64,000 nucleotides of DNA, from contig NZ_WBMT01000029.1 of the NCBI RefSeq assembly GCF_008923185.1, positions 1-64,000 on the forward strand. Direction: 5' to 3'. A model generated the notes under the pieces. That model searched no databases. It saw only the letters and a list, made by a program, of their open reading frames with translations, and had not been told where the DNA came from. Numbering within the stretch: the first letter of the stretch is position 1; every line of letters starts with the position of its first letter. The stretch is from Actinomadura rudentiformis. GTDB lineage: Bacteria; Actinomycetota; Actinomycetes; Streptosporangiales; Streptosporangiaceae. Below are positions 49,668-59,331 of the stretch, in pieces. The position numbers and the translations under genes were made by a program.

Positions 49668-52600
49668 TCAGGTCGCTGTGCGGCCTTCGGTGAGGTGGAG
49701 CAGGTCGGTCAGGAGCTCTGAGGCGCTCATCGCGTCGAGGTCGGCGAAGGTTGCGAGCCCGGAGTCGGCACGGTGGCCCGGTACGTGGCCGGAGATGATT
49801 CGGACGGACATGATCCGCTGCTCCGGCCAGTAGCTCGGGTCGACGATCGAGATGCCCGGGTCGAGGGACACCATGACCGTGCGCGCGCCGGGCAGGCGGC
49901 GCGAGATCCAGAAGATGATGCCGTTGTCCTGGGGGTCGCCGCGGTCCCAGTCGCGCCGCTCCATGCCCAGGGCCGCGCCGGCCGCGACGGTGACGTCGCG
50001 GAACCGGTCCAGCTCGGTCGCGGCCCGCTCGGTGTCCGTCAGGGCGTGGACCGGGCGACCGAGCTGGGGGAACGGCTGCATGATCTCGTAGTCGGCGAAG
50101 ACATCGGACCACGCCGTGAGCACGTCCGGGGTGAGGTTCAGGGGGTGGACGAGCCTGACCGAATCGGTGCGGACCAGGTGCGCCTCGGCATCGTCGAGGT
50201 CGGCGAGCGTGCGGTCCTCGGCGACCCGGAACGTGCGACCGTCCCCGGTCGTCCACAGCAGCCGGTGAGCGAGGTGCCGGACCAGCGGATGCCCGACGAT
50301 CAGCTCCCGGAACTCGTCGGCCGTCCAGCGCCGCCCGGCGACCATCGCCCGTTCCAGCCGCTCGATCCGGCCGGCCGCGACCGTCCGGACCTCCTTCTTC
50401 AGCACGGCGAACCGCTTGTGCGCCGCCGGGGCCGGCTCCGCGTCGTCGCGCGCGCCCGGCTTGGGGAGGCTAGCCCGGCGCTTCCCGTCCTGGTCCAGCA
50501 CGTACGGCTTGAGCTGCTCGTCGAACCCGACCGTGAACTGCCGCGGGCCGTAGTCGAGGACGAGGGTGCCGTCAGCGTTCAGGCCCAGGTCGGGGACGAG
50601 GCGGTCGGAGAGCTGCTCGCCGGTGAGCCCGCGGTCGGCGGCGAGCGCGGCGATGCGGTCCCGCGCCTGGCCCTTGAGGCCCTTGTACTTGATCCGTTCG
50701 GCGATGCCGTTGAGCTGGGCCAGCGCGGTGTCGGTACCGATCGCGACCAGCACGTCGAGGCCCGCGACGGCCAGGAGATGGCCGTTCATGCCCGGCCAGG
50801 CGCGGATCACCGGAGCCAGCTCGCGAACCGTCGTGTCGTTCCCGAACAGGCCGAGCGCGGTCAGCACCCAGCCCTCGTCGCCCAGGCCGCCGCCCCGGCC
50901 GCGCAGCCCGGACTGCTGGAAGATCTCCCACGCCAGCGCGGCGAGGGAGGCGGGGTCGCATGCCTCCCGCACCGTCTCGATGCCCGGGTGGACGTCGTCC
51001 AGGTCGGAGACGGTGAGGAGCGTGACCAGGTGGGCGACGGCCGCGCCGGGGAGCGCCCGCCCGTCCCGCAGCAGCACCTGCGGGGTCAGGTACGGGTCGA
51101 GCCACCTCGGGGGCTCGGGGATTTTGGTGGGGAGTACGGCGACCAGGGGATCGAGCGAGACCAGCGCCTCGATCGCGTCCGAGGCGGGACCGCCGTGCTC
51201 CTTCGCCGCCGCCAGGACCTCGGCGGAGTGCCCACGCGCGGCAAGGTGAACCAGCGCCGTCTCCGCGTCGCGGCGGGCCCGGCGCTCGCCGACCTTCTTG
51301 CCCCCGGCGAGCGCGGCGGGGACCAGCACGCGGGCTGCGGCCGCCGCGTGCCGCGCGAACCAGCGTTCCGCGATGGGACGCAGCGCCGGGCGCCGTAGCC
51401 GCCAGGCGGCCATCAGTGCGGTGATCTGAGCATCACAGAACGGCAGCAGCAACTCCCCGGCCGCCGCGGGCCGCGCCCCAGCGAGTTCCAGCGCGGCCGG
51501 GACGGCGTCCTCGGAGAAACGCGCCAGCACCGGCTTCAGCCGTGCCGGGTCGGCGAGGGTCAGGCTCGGCCGCCACCGGCTCAGCAGGGGACGAACGCGT
51601 TCCTCCGGGCCGGACAGGAACAGCGCCCACTGCCGTTCGGCAGGCAGGTCGCCGTCCTGGAAGAGCTCGATCTCCTCATCCCAGTCGACGTTCTCGTCGG
51701 CCGGGGGAGTGGCCCACTGTTCGCGTTCGCCCGGTTCCCACACGACCGTGTTGTCCGCCGGGGTTCGGAGGCCCTTCACGACGACGGGCGTCCGGTCAGG
51801 GAGGTCCTTCGCCCACGGTGGATCGACCAACAGGGATGGCAGGTCCGCCGCAGCGGCCTCGGGAGCCCACCCGGCTTCGTTTGCGGCCTCGCCACCCAGC
51901 AGGCGCGCCGCGTACCGGGAGATCGCCGCCCTGTCGGAGCTTGCGGCAGCACTGAGGACGCGGCGTGCGCGTTCTGGGAAACGCCGCGCGGCCTCGACGA
52001 CGGCCGCGTGCACGCGGTTCTTGTCGAGGCGTCCCACCAGGAACTCCATCGCCTCGTCGGACGGCAGGGCGGCCAAGATCTCCAGTGCGCGGTCCGAGTC
52101 ACTCCCGAAGCTGAGGAGGTCGGCCAGGACGGGCACCAGAGCCGAGCCGAGCCCGTCGGCCGCCGTGTACAGGGTGTCGGGGCTCTCCAGCCAATCCCAG
52201 CGTTGGTCACGTGAGCGGAATCGCACGACCTGGTCCGCCGAGCCGAGCGAGCACAGGACCCTCCGCAGCGGCAGCGGACGCAACTCGTCAGGCAACTCGT
52301 CGCACAGCTCGTCCACCCAACCGGTCTCGGACGGTGCCAGGAACGCGACGGCCATCCGGCCGGTCAGGTCCCTGCGGCACTCCGCCAGCGCCGCGACCAC
52401 GTCCCGGTAGCCGCCCTCGTCGGCGGCCGCGATGAGCGCACGGATCCGAGGAGCGACGGCGTTGAAGCACGGGTCCTCCATGGCCCACCATCCGGCGGGC
52501 TGGTCGTGCCGGATCAGCGCGAGGTGCCGTCGCGCGCCGCTGCCGGAAGCGATCCGGATACGGGCGGCCTCGGCGGCCGCCGCGGCGGCGAAGGCCAGCC

Positions 52601-52913
52601 CGTGCTCGGCGACCCACGCGTCCGCGAACACCCGGGCGTCAATGCTCCTGTCGGCGGCGATGACCGCGAGGACGGCGGCGCCCTGGGAATTCTCCGCTCC
52701 GTCCAGATGTGCGCGGGCAGCCTCGACCAGCTCGGGCACGCTCCTCGTGTGGGCGAGCAGCTGGTCGGTCTCCTCCCGCAGTCCGGCCAGGGCATTCCGC
52801 GCAGCCTCGGGGGCACCCGGATCGATCGGTGCGGCCGGCACGGGCGTGCCTCCCCGCCGTGGGTGAAGGGCGTTCCGCCAGTGCTCGGGGATCATCAGCG
52901 CGCTCTCAGACAT
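49668..52913 (-). CDS. DUF4132 (WGR-like/MolR-type) large protein
   Basis: A 1081-residue cytosolic protein. Residues ~1-700 are HEAT-like helical repeats rich in Ala and Leu (ALEILAALPSDEAMEFLVGRL, ADLPSLLVDPPWAKDLPDRT, GLDVLVAIGTDTALAQLNGI). Residues ~840-1040 are the DUF4132 domain (FRELIVGHPLVRHLAHRLLW, FADYEIMQPFPQLGRPV, NGIIFWISRRLPGARTVMV in segments). It ends in an ordinary-looking acidic tail. Members are related to the MolR/WGR proteins and may be ADP-ribosylation-linked or defence-related, but the function is unproven. The gene stands alone. Confidence 0.85.
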   Translation of the reverse strand: MSESALMIPEHWRNALHPRRGGTPVPAAPIDPGAPEAARNALAGLREETDQLLAHTRSVPELVEAARAHLDGAENSQGAAVLAVIAADRSIDARVFADAWVAEHGLAFAAAAAAEAARIRIASGSGARRHLALIRHDQPAGWWAMEDPCFNAVAPRIRALIAAADEGGYRDVVAALAECRRDLTGRMAVAFLAPSETGWVDELCDELPDELRPLPLRRVLCSLGSADQVVRFRSRDQRWDWLESPDTLYTAADGLGSALVPVLADLLSFGSDSDRALEILAALPSDEAMEFLVGRLDKNRVHAAVVEAARRFPERARRVLSAAASSDRAAISRYAARLLGGEAANEAGWAPEAAAADLPSLLVDPPWAKDLPDRTPVVVKGLRTPADNTVVWEPGEREQWATPPADENVDWDEEIELFQDGDLPAERQWALFLSGPEERVRPLLSRWRPSLTLADPARLKPVLARFSEDAVPAALELAGARPAAAGELLLPFCDAQITALMAAWRLRRPALRPIAERWFARHAAAAARVLVPAALAGGKKVGERRARRDAETALVHLAARGHSAEVLAAAKEHGGPASDAIEALVSLDPLVAVLPTKIPEPPRWLDPYLTPQVLLRDGRALPGAAVAHLVTLLTVSDLDDVHPGIETVREACDPASLAALAWEIFQQSGLRGRGGGLGDEGWVLTALGLFGNDTTVRELAPVIRAWPGMNGHLLAVAGLDVLVAIGTDTALAQLNGIAERIKYKGLKGQARDRIAALAADRGLTGEQLSDRLVPDLGLNADGTLVLDYGPRQFTVGFDEQLKPYVLDQDGKRRASLPKPGARDDAEPAPAAHKRFAVLKKEVRTVAAGRIERLERAMVAGRRWTADEFRELIVGHPLVRHLAHRLLWTTGDGRTFRVAEDRTLADLDDAEAHLVRTDSVRLVHPLNLTPDVLTAWSDVFADYEIMQPFPQLGRPVHALTDTERAATELDRFRDVTVAAGAALGMERRDWDRGDPQDNGIIFWISRRLPGARTVMVSLDPGISIVDPSYWPEQRIMSVRIISGHVPGHRADSGLATFADLDAMSASELLTDLLHLTEGRTAT

Positions 52914-53287
52914 GGATGATCACGTTAGCCCCACCGTCCGACAACGCGCCGATCGGCAACGGCTGAGCTGAGCTCCCTCACCTATGAGATGGGCTCCCTC
53001 ACCTACGGGCTCGCGTTCACCACAAGGCTCGGGCGCGTGTGCCGCCTACGTCGAGGGGAGTATGCGGGAAGCATCCCGCGATACGACGACGACGTCCGTG
53101 ACCGCCTCCGAGGATGGTGCGATGTCACGATCATCGCGCTGGTCTTCTACACGGCGGCGATCCGTGAGGCGTTCCGCAGGCCGTTCCGCGAGGCGTTCCG
53201 CAAGGCGGTTCGGGGCTGTGCAGGGCGAATTCGCATCGACGGCCAAGGCCAGTGGTCGCACAACGAAGGAAGAGAAAGGAACACGCC
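52914..53287. other. Intergenic region with GCGTTCCGC repeats
   Basis: Contains two CTCCCTCACCTA copies near 52975-53000 and five imperfect GAGGCGTTCCGC units at about 53165-53210. A plus frame over it encodes a basic repetitive peptide that I do not accept as a gene. It should hold the promoter of the GH28-like gene. Confidence 0.5.
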
Positions 53288-54880
53288 TTGGCCAAGTCGA
53301 TGAGCCGTCGCCGCATCGTCACAATGGGAGCGGCCGGAATGGCCGGCGCCGCGCTGCCGCTGGTGCAAGGAACCGCCGCGGAGGCCGCGCCCCGGCCCCC
53401 GACGGACGACCCCAGCCGAGTATTCGACGTGAGGCGTTTCGGCGCCAAGGGCGATGGTGTGACGATCGACTCCGGCGCCGTCAACCGCGCGATCGACGAG
53501 GCGGCAAAGGCCCGGCCTCCTGCTGGCGGCGGGGCGGGCGGCACCGTCTACTTCCCGGCCGGCACGTACGCCTGCTACTCGATCCGTCTGAAGAGCAACG
53601 TCGCCCTCTACCTCGCGCAGGGCGCCACGCTGCTCGCCGCCAAGCCCGTCGACGGAAAGGGATACGACCCGGCCGAGCCGGGAGCGGGCAATCCGTACCA
53701 GGATTACGTGCACAGCCACTGGCACAACAGCCTGATCTGGGGTGAGGGCCTCACCGGCGTCACCATCTCCGGTCCGGGTGTGATCGACGGGAAGGGCCTG
53801 GTCGGCGGGCCCGGAGAAGAAGAGCCGGGAGCAGGCACCAAGGCGATCGCCCTGAAGCTCTGCCGCAATGTCATGATCCGTGACATCACGATCCTCAACG
53901 GCGGCAGCCTGGCGATCCTGCCGACCGGTGTGGACAACCTGCGGATCGACAACCTGGTCATCGACACCTACTCGGACGGGATCAACCTCGACTGCTGCCG
54001 CAACGTCCGGATCTCGGGCAGCGCCATCAACACACCGAACGCCGACGCGATCGTGCTCAAGAGCTCGTACGCGCTGGGCAAGGCTCGCGCCACCGAGAAC
54101 GTGACCATCGACAACTGCATGGTCAGTGGCTATGACCTCGGCACCCTGTACGACGGAACGTTCAAGACCGCGGCGTCGTACGGGCGGACCGGACGGATCA
54201 AGTTCGGCACCGAGTCCAACGGCGGGTTCACGAACATCGCCATCTCGAACGTGATCTTCGAGCACTGCCGCGGGCTGGCGCTGCAGACCGTCGACGGCGG
54301 GCTTCTGGAGGACGTGACGATCAGCAACATCACCATGCGCCAGGTACAGATGCCGATCTTCCTGCGGCTGGGCTCGCGGATGCGCGGACCGGCCGGTGCC
54401 CAGATCGGCAAGCTGCGCCGGGTCAGCATCAGCGACGTCATCGTCCACAACGCCGACCCCCGCTACCCGTCAACGATCTCCGGAATCCCCGGCCACCCCA
54501 TCGAGGACGTCCGGATCAGCAACATCCGGCACAGCCTGGCCGGCGGCCTCACGCCGGGAGATGTCAACCAGAACCCCCCTGAGAACGAAGGCGCCTACCC
54601 CGAGACCACCATGTTCGGCCCCCTGCCCGCCTACGGCTTCTTCATCCGGCACGCCAAAGGCATCACGCTCGACAACGTCGAGGTCAGGTTCGAGGAACGC
54701 GACACCCGCCCCGCATACGCATTGCGAGACGTGGCCGACGCCGATTTCCACCACAACCGGGCCGACAAGGTCGAAGGGACGCCGACCTTCGTCCTGGACG
54801 ACGTCGACGATTTCACCGTCACCACCAGCCGCCCGGTCCCCGACACCCGTCTCGACCACACCGGCCATAAGGAACTCTGA
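53288..54880 (+). CDS. Tat-exported GH28-like (polygalacturonase-fold) beta-helix protein
   Basis: A 530-residue exported protein. The TTG at 53288 with AAAGGA upstream gives a twin-arginine signal peptide (MSRRRIVTMGAAGMAGAAL). The mature protein starts FDVRRFGAKGDGVTID, the classical opening of GH28/pectate-lyase-like right-handed beta helices, and continues with helix turns (NVMIRDITILNGGSLAILPT, NVRISGSAINTPNADAIVLK). The GH28 active-site set is only partly kept: GRIKFGT matches RIK, but the NTD, DD and GHG motifs read YSD, AD and SGYD. It is either a divergent glycosidase or a carbohydrate-binding relative. Confidence 0.82.
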   Translation: MAKSMSRRRIVTMGAAGMAGAALPLVQGTAAEAAPRPPTDDPSRVFDVRRFGAKGDGVTIDSGAVNRAIDEAAKARPPAGGGAGGTVYFPAGTYACYSIRLKSNVALYLAQGATLLAAKPVDGKGYDPAEPGAGNPYQDYVHSHWHNSLIWGEGLTGVTISGPGVIDGKGLVGGPGEEEPGAGTKAIALKLCRNVMIRDITILNGGSLAILPTGVDNLRIDNLVIDTYSDGINLDCCRNVRISGSAINTPNADAIVLKSSYALGKARATENVTIDNCMVSGYDLGTLYDGTFKTAASYGRTGRIKFGTESNGGFTNIAISNVIFEHCRGLALQTVDGGLLEDVTISNITMRQVQMPIFLRLGSRMRGPAGAQIGKLRRVSISDVIVHNADPRYPSTISGIPGHPIEDVRISNIRHSLAGGLTPGDVNQNPPENEGAYPETTMFGPLPAYGFFIRHAKGITLDNVEVRFEERDTRPAYALRDVADADFHHNRADKVEGTPTFVLDDVDDFTVTTSRPVPDTRLDHTGHKEL

Positions 54881-54976
54881 CGCATAAAGGCTGACGCAGG
54901 ATGTCAGGTTTGAGGGTGAGCATGAGGTCATCGGTCGGCGTCGTGGACCGGCCCCTACGGATGGACAAGGACCGCA

Positions 54977-55504
54977 ATGCGTGAAACGCCAGAAGATCTC
55001 AGAGAGCTGCAGGCGCTCCTGGACGCCTCCCTCTCCCGCTCCAGCTCGCACCTGCGTTCGATCATCACCACCAAGAGAACGTTGACCGCGGAACAGCTCA
55101 CCCAGGTCCTCACCGGCATGTGCACGCTCGCCCTGTCGACCGTGACGGCGAAGGGCGAACCGCGGATCAGCGGAGCGGACGGGCATTTCCTGCACGGGAA
55201 GTGGCACTTCGGCACGGCGCCCGAAGCCGCCAAGGCCCGCCACCTCGCCGCCCGGCCCGCTGCCAGCGCCGCGCACATGCGCGGTGAGGATCTGGGCGTG
55301 TTCACGCACGGCACGGTGGAGATCCTCAACCCGCAGGGCGGCGAACCGGCGGCGGACTGGCCGGAGCTGCTTGCATACTTCAAGGACTTCTACGGCGACA
55401 ACGCCTTCGACTGGGACAACGAGGTGGTCTACTACCGGCTCCATCCGCACTGGATGAGCGTGTACTGCCCCGACTTCGCCAAGCTCACTGCGACGGCCCG
55501 GTGA
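54977..55504 (+). CDS. Pyridoxamine-5'-phosphate oxidase-like FMN/F420-binding protein
   Basis: A 175-residue split-barrel protein of the PNPOx-like family (CTLALSTVTAKGEPRISGAD, then FLHGKWHFGTAPEAAKARHL). Such proteins bind FMN, F420 or heme and act as reductases or sensors. Its TGA stop overlaps the GTG start of the UvrA-like gene in a GTGA junction, so the two proteins are made together. The link between a flavin or deazaflavin protein and a UvrA-like ATPase is unusual and may indicate a self-protection or damage-response unit. Confidence 0.85.
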   Translation: MRETPEDLRELQALLDASLSRSSSHLRSIITTKRTLTAEQLTQVLTGMCTLALSTVTAKGEPRISGADGHFLHGKWHFGTAPEAAKARHLAARPAASAAHMRGEDLGVFTHGTVEILNPQGGEPAADWPELLAYFKDFYGDNAFDWDNEVVYYRLHPHWMSVYCPDFAKLTATAR

Positions 55505-57990
55505 CCGCGTTCGTACGGGACGTCGCGAGCATGGGACGCGAGACCATCGACGTGGTGGGGGCTCGTACCAACAATCTGCGGGACGTGTCGGTGAGCATCC
55601 CCAAGGGGCAGCTCGTCGCGTTCACCGGAGTGAGCGGCAGCGGCAAGACCTCGCTGGCCATCGACACCCTGCACAACGAGGCCCAACTGCGTTATCTGGA
55701 GGGGCTTTCGCCGTTCGTCCGGCAGTACATCACCCAGCGCAACCGGCCGAAGGTCGACCGCATCCTCGGACTCGGCACGACGCTCGCGGTCGACCAGCGC
55801 CGCCTGAACCGCAACCCCCGCTCCACGGTCGCGACCATCACCGGCATCGACGGGCACCTGGGGCTGCTGTACTCGCGCCTTCCGGCGGTCGGCGACGGGC
55901 ATCTGACAACCGCTCACTTCGACCGCAATACGCCGGAAGGGAGCTGCGCGGACTGCCACGGGGTGGGCGGACGCTGGCAGGCCCAGGAAGACCTGATCAT
56001 CACGCACCCGGAGCTTCCCCTCTTCGAAGGGGCCTCGCCCTGGTACGCGAAGTGGCGGTCGGGGGAGCACGCGTTCGTACCGGCGCTTGCCGAGAAGCGG
56101 GGCGTGGACCTCAGCCGGCCGTGGCAGTCGCTGCCTGAGGAGTTCCGTCACTGCGTGCTGTACGGCACAGGCGACGAGAAGGTCGAGGCGATCGTCGACA
56201 TTCCGAACAAGAACGAGACGGCCCGGATGACCTACACCTCGAACCAGCCGATGCGGGGCGCGCTCGCCGAGGTGGAAAGAGTGTTCTTGAACGCCCAGAC
56301 GTCCAGCGCCAAACAGCGCTACCTGCCGTACATGCGCAAGCAACCCTGCGGCACCTGCGGCGGGAGCGGATATGACCAGGTGGCCCGGTCCGTGCGGCTC
56401 GGCGAGCTGACGTACCCCGACCTGCTTGAGGTGGAGGTACGCGAGGTGCGCAGCTGGGCGAAGCGCGTGGCGGCCGACCTGGGCGTACGGCAGCGCGAGG
56501 TGGGTGAGCCGCTGTTGCAGGACCTGGGCCGCAGGCTCGGGATCCTTGACCGGCTCGGCCTGGCCCATCTCCAGCTGTCCCGGAGCGCGGCGACGCTGTC
56601 CGGGGGCGAGCTGCAGCGGACCCGGCTCGCCGCGCAGCTCAGCACCGAGCTGAGCGGCATCATCTTCGTCCTGGACGAGCCCGGGAACGGGTTGCATCCG
56701 GCGGACAAGGCACACCTGCTCGACATCGCCCTGGAGTTGCGCGAGGCCGGTAACACGGTGCTCCTCGTCGAGCACGACCCCGAGCTGATCGCCCGCGCCG
56801 ACTGGGTGATCGACATGGGACCCGGCGCGGGCCGCCTCGGTGGTGAGGTCCTGGTGTCGGGGCCACCCGCCGACGCGGCCGCCCATCCGGGGTCGCTGAC
56901 CGGGCGCTATCTGTCCGGTGAGGGGCCACGCCTCCGCCGGGCCCGCCGTCCAGTGGACGGCTCCGGCTGGGTGGAGTTGCACGGCCTGCGTGCCCACAAC
57001 GTGACTGCGGACCTGGTGCGTTTCCCCATCGGCCGCCTCACCTGCCTGACCGGGGTGAGCGGCAGCGGCAAGAGCAGCCTGCTCGGCGCGCTCGGGGCCG
57101 GTGTGGAGGCCGCCCTGAACGGGGCGGCGACCGACATGGTGCGGAAGGTGACCGGCCTCGACGGCTTCAGCTGGGTCGCCGTCGTCGATCAGGAGCCACT
57201 CGGCCGGACGCCGCGTTCCAATCCGGCCACGTACAGCAAGGCGTTCGACATCATCCGCAAGCTGTTCGCCGAGACCGACGTGGCGCGCAAGCGCGGTGTC
57301 AATGCGTCCTGGTTCAGCTTCAACACCGCAGACGGCGGGCGCTGCGAGACCTGCACCGGCTATGGCCGCAAGCTCGTCAACATGCACTTTCTACCGGACG
57401 TATGGGTGGTCTGCGACGCCTGCGAGGGCCGGCGTTACAAGCCGGAGGCCCTGGAGATCAAATATCAAGGATTGGCCATTGACCAGGTACTGGAGCTGAC
57501 TGTCGCCGAGGCCGTGGAGCGGCTTTCCGAGCCCCGGCAGCTCGCGGAGATCCTGAGGGCCTTGAACCAGGTCGGGCTTGGCTATCTCCAACTCGGCCAA
57601 AGCGCCACGGAGCTGTCCGGCGGCGAGGCGCAGCGGCTGAAGCTGGCGTCCGCGATCCAGCGCGGTGCCGCGAGCCGCAAGGCGGGCCTCGTCGTTCTCG
57701 ACGAGCCCGTCTCGGGCCTGCATCCATCCGACATCCAGCGTGTCGTGGACGCCCTCGATGTGCTGCTCGACTCGGGCAACACCGTCGTCGTGGCCGAACA
57801 CGACATCCCCGTCGCCGCGTCCGCAGACTGGGTGATCGACCTGGGCCCGGGAGCTGGTCCGGACGGAGGCGCAGTGGTCGCGGAGGGCACCCCGGACACC
57901 GTCGCGACGGCGGACACCCCGACCGCCGTTTTCTTCCGACGGCACGCGGCAGGCCTGCCCCTCCTAGAGGTACGGCACGCGCGCTGCTGA
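55501..57990 (+). CDS. UvrA-like ABC ATPase (drug-resistance UvrA paralog)
   Basis: An 829-residue protein with two UvrA-type ATP-binding modules: Walker A GVSGSGKT at residues 43-50 and again near 520, signatures LSGGELQRTRLAA (~365) and LSGGEAQRLKLAS (~705), and Walker B motifs LDEPGNGLHP and LDEPVSGLHP. Zinc-type cysteines are CADC and CGTC in the first half and C-x2-C-x18-C-x2-C near residue 615. It is about 120 residues shorter than canonical UvrA and lacks much of the UvrB-binding insertion. This is the pattern of the DrrC-like class that protects producers from DNA-binding drugs. The GTG at 55501 is used for the coupled start; an ATG at 55531 is possible. Confidence 0.92.
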   Translation: MTAFVRDVASMGRETIDVVGARTNNLRDVSVSIPKGQLVAFTGVSGSGKTSLAIDTLHNEAQLRYLEGLSPFVRQYITQRNRPKVDRILGLGTTLAVDQRRLNRNPRSTVATITGIDGHLGLLYSRLPAVGDGHLTTAHFDRNTPEGSCADCHGVGGRWQAQEDLIITHPELPLFEGASPWYAKWRSGEHAFVPALAEKRGVDLSRPWQSLPEEFRHCVLYGTGDEKVEAIVDIPNKNETARMTYTSNQPMRGALAEVERVFLNAQTSSAKQRYLPYMRKQPCGTCGGSGYDQVARSVRLGELTYPDLLEVEVREVRSWAKRVAADLGVRQREVGEPLLQDLGRRLGILDRLGLAHLQLSRSAATLSGGELQRTRLAAQLSTELSGIIFVLDEPGNGLHPADKAHLLDIALELREAGNTVLLVEHDPELIARADWVIDMGPGAGRLGGEVLVSGPPADAAAHPGSLTGRYLSGEGPRLRRARRPVDGSGWVELHGLRAHNVTADLVRFPIGRLTCLTGVSGSGKSSLLGALGAGVEAALNGAATDMVRKVTGLDGFSWVAVVDQEPLGRTPRSNPATYSKAFDIIRKLFAETDVARKRGVNASWFSFNTADGGRCETCTGYGRKLVNMHFLPDVWVVCDACEGRRYKPEALEIKYQGLAIDQVLELTVAEAVERLSEPRQLAEILRALNQVGLGYLQLGQSATELSGGEAQRLKLASAIQRGAASRKAGLVVLDEPVSGLHPSDIQRVVDALDVLLDSGNTVVVAEHDIPVAASADWVIDLGPGAGPDGGAVVAEGTPDTVATADTPTAVFFRRHAAGLPLLEVRHARC

Positions 57991-58060
57991 GAGACCTTGG
58001 GCTCTGACCCTGGTCGGCTCTCTCTTCGGTGTGGGTGTATCCCGGGACAATCGAGTTGGG

Positions 58061-58801
58061 TCAGCCCTGCCCGCTGAGTTTGAGCGCTCCCTTTGGTGCC
58101 GTGAACGCGCCGGGAGCCTCATAGGTGAAGTTCAGCGCTTTGGCGCCGTCGAACAGGCGCACCGGGTAGGGCGTGCCTTCGGCGGCAACGTAGTACGGAA
58201 CACCCTTGTCTGGACGCTCCCAGTAGGAGTAGTCCAGCACCACGTTGACCGGCATGCCATTGATCTTGCTCGGCGGGCGCTTGGCCAGCACGCCCTTCGG
58301 CGAGGGGAGAATGTCGCGCAGCCCGTCCGTGGTCAGATAGGGGTCGAACGTTTTGGCCAGATAGGACGGCGCGATCACCCACTTGCCACCCAGGGCCGCC
58401 CCCGCTTCCCTGCCGGCCGTCTTGACCCAGAGCTGCTTGCCCTTGAGGTAGAGCTTGCCCTGGGTCTTCACCACCTCCGCCGGGGTGGCGGCGCCCTTGG
58501 CGGCAAGGTCGATCACCCCCTTGGCCGAGTCTCCCGCGATCACCACATCGATCTTTGCGCCCTTGGCCTCGCCCGGCAGAGTGCCCTTCACGTGGACCGA
58601 CGTGGCGGCCCTCAGCGCGGCCTGGCTCTCCTCAACGATCTGGGCAGCGGTCTTGATATAGCCGGACGTGGCCGACGACTGACTGGCGGGCGACTTGGGC
58701 GCGTCCTTGGAGCCCTTGTCCTCGCCTCCGCACGACGCTGTGGCCAAGCCAAGGAGCGCGACCCCTGCCACAAGGCGGATGCGCGCAAGAGGGAGGTCCA
58801 T
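58061..58801 (-). CDS. Lipoprotein, LprG/LppX-like
   Basis: A 246-residue lipoprotein: signal peptide with lipobox-like LATASC (Cys about residue 24), a low-complexity linker (EDKGSKDAPKSPASQSSA) and a domain with AAQIVEESQAALRAATSVHV, VVIAGDSAKGVIDLAAKG and LYLKGKQLWVK, the alternating pattern of LolA/LppX folds. Proteins of this type carry lipids across the cell envelope or act as sensors. It is anchored outside the membrane. It lies alone, converging with the UvrA-like gene. Confidence 0.88.
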   Translation of the reverse strand: MDLPLARIRLVAGVALLGLATASCGGEDKGSKDAPKSPASQSSATSGYIKTAAQIVEESQAALRAATSVHVKGTLPGEAKGAKIDVVIAGDSAKGVIDLAAKGAATPAEVVKTQGKLYLKGKQLWVKTAGREAGAALGGKWVIAPSYLAKTFDPYLTTDGLRDILPSPKGVLAKRPPSKINGMPVNVVLDYSYWERPDKGVPYYVAAEGTPYPVRLFDGAKALNFTYEAPGAFTAPKGALKLSGQG

Positions 58802-59331
58802 CAGGCTCCTGAGTCCGTGGTCGGCGGCGCTCGTCCACCACCGTGGTGGTGAGGCGGTTGCAAGATAATGGCGCGACGATCAAGGCCTCAACCCCGCCCG
58901 CCGAAGTCGAGCGCTCCCTGGGCCGCCGCCTTTTCCGCGTCGGGGATGGCGCCGTCGCGGTTTGCGGACGCCGCAGCCGATTTCGCTGGCCGTCAGCTCG
59001 CGTCTCGCGGGTCGACAACGCCTGCTCAGGCCGGATGCCAACCGCCGCCAACGGCGAACACCGCTCACCGCCCCCGCGCGCCAGGCATGAACGATCAGCG
59101 ATCTCCTGACAGGCCTGGCTGGCCACATCAGGCCGGGGCCGGATGCCCGGCCGTTCTCCCGAGCACGACAGCAGACCCGCCGAGATCGCCGACCGCTTCC
59201 ACCTCGCCGAGTCCACCGGCAAGACGCCCGTCGGCCACATGCCGGCGAAGATCGGGCGGGACCGGGTGCAGGCGGTGATCTTCGCGTACGACGCCGGGGT
59301 TGGTGCGGCCCGCGCGAGTCAACGAGCCTTC
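58802..59331. other. Intergenic region, no supported gene
   Basis: About 530 bases between the lipoprotein start and the small PH-like gene. Several long frames exist, but all have poor codon position bias and Pro/Arg-rich products typical of antisense or noncoding GC-rich DNA. A GC-rich, possibly decayed stretch; nothing recognisable. Confidence 0.5.

Noticed and set aside
52989..53303. 104-codon plus frame before the GH28-like gene
   Set aside because: Built on a GCGTTCCGC nucleotide repeat giving REAFRRPF-like peptides. No start signal or family resemblance.
55432..57387. 651-codon minus-strand frame opposite the UvrA-like gene
   Set aside because: Antisense shadow. All UvrA motifs are on the plus strand, and this product is compositionally unnatural.
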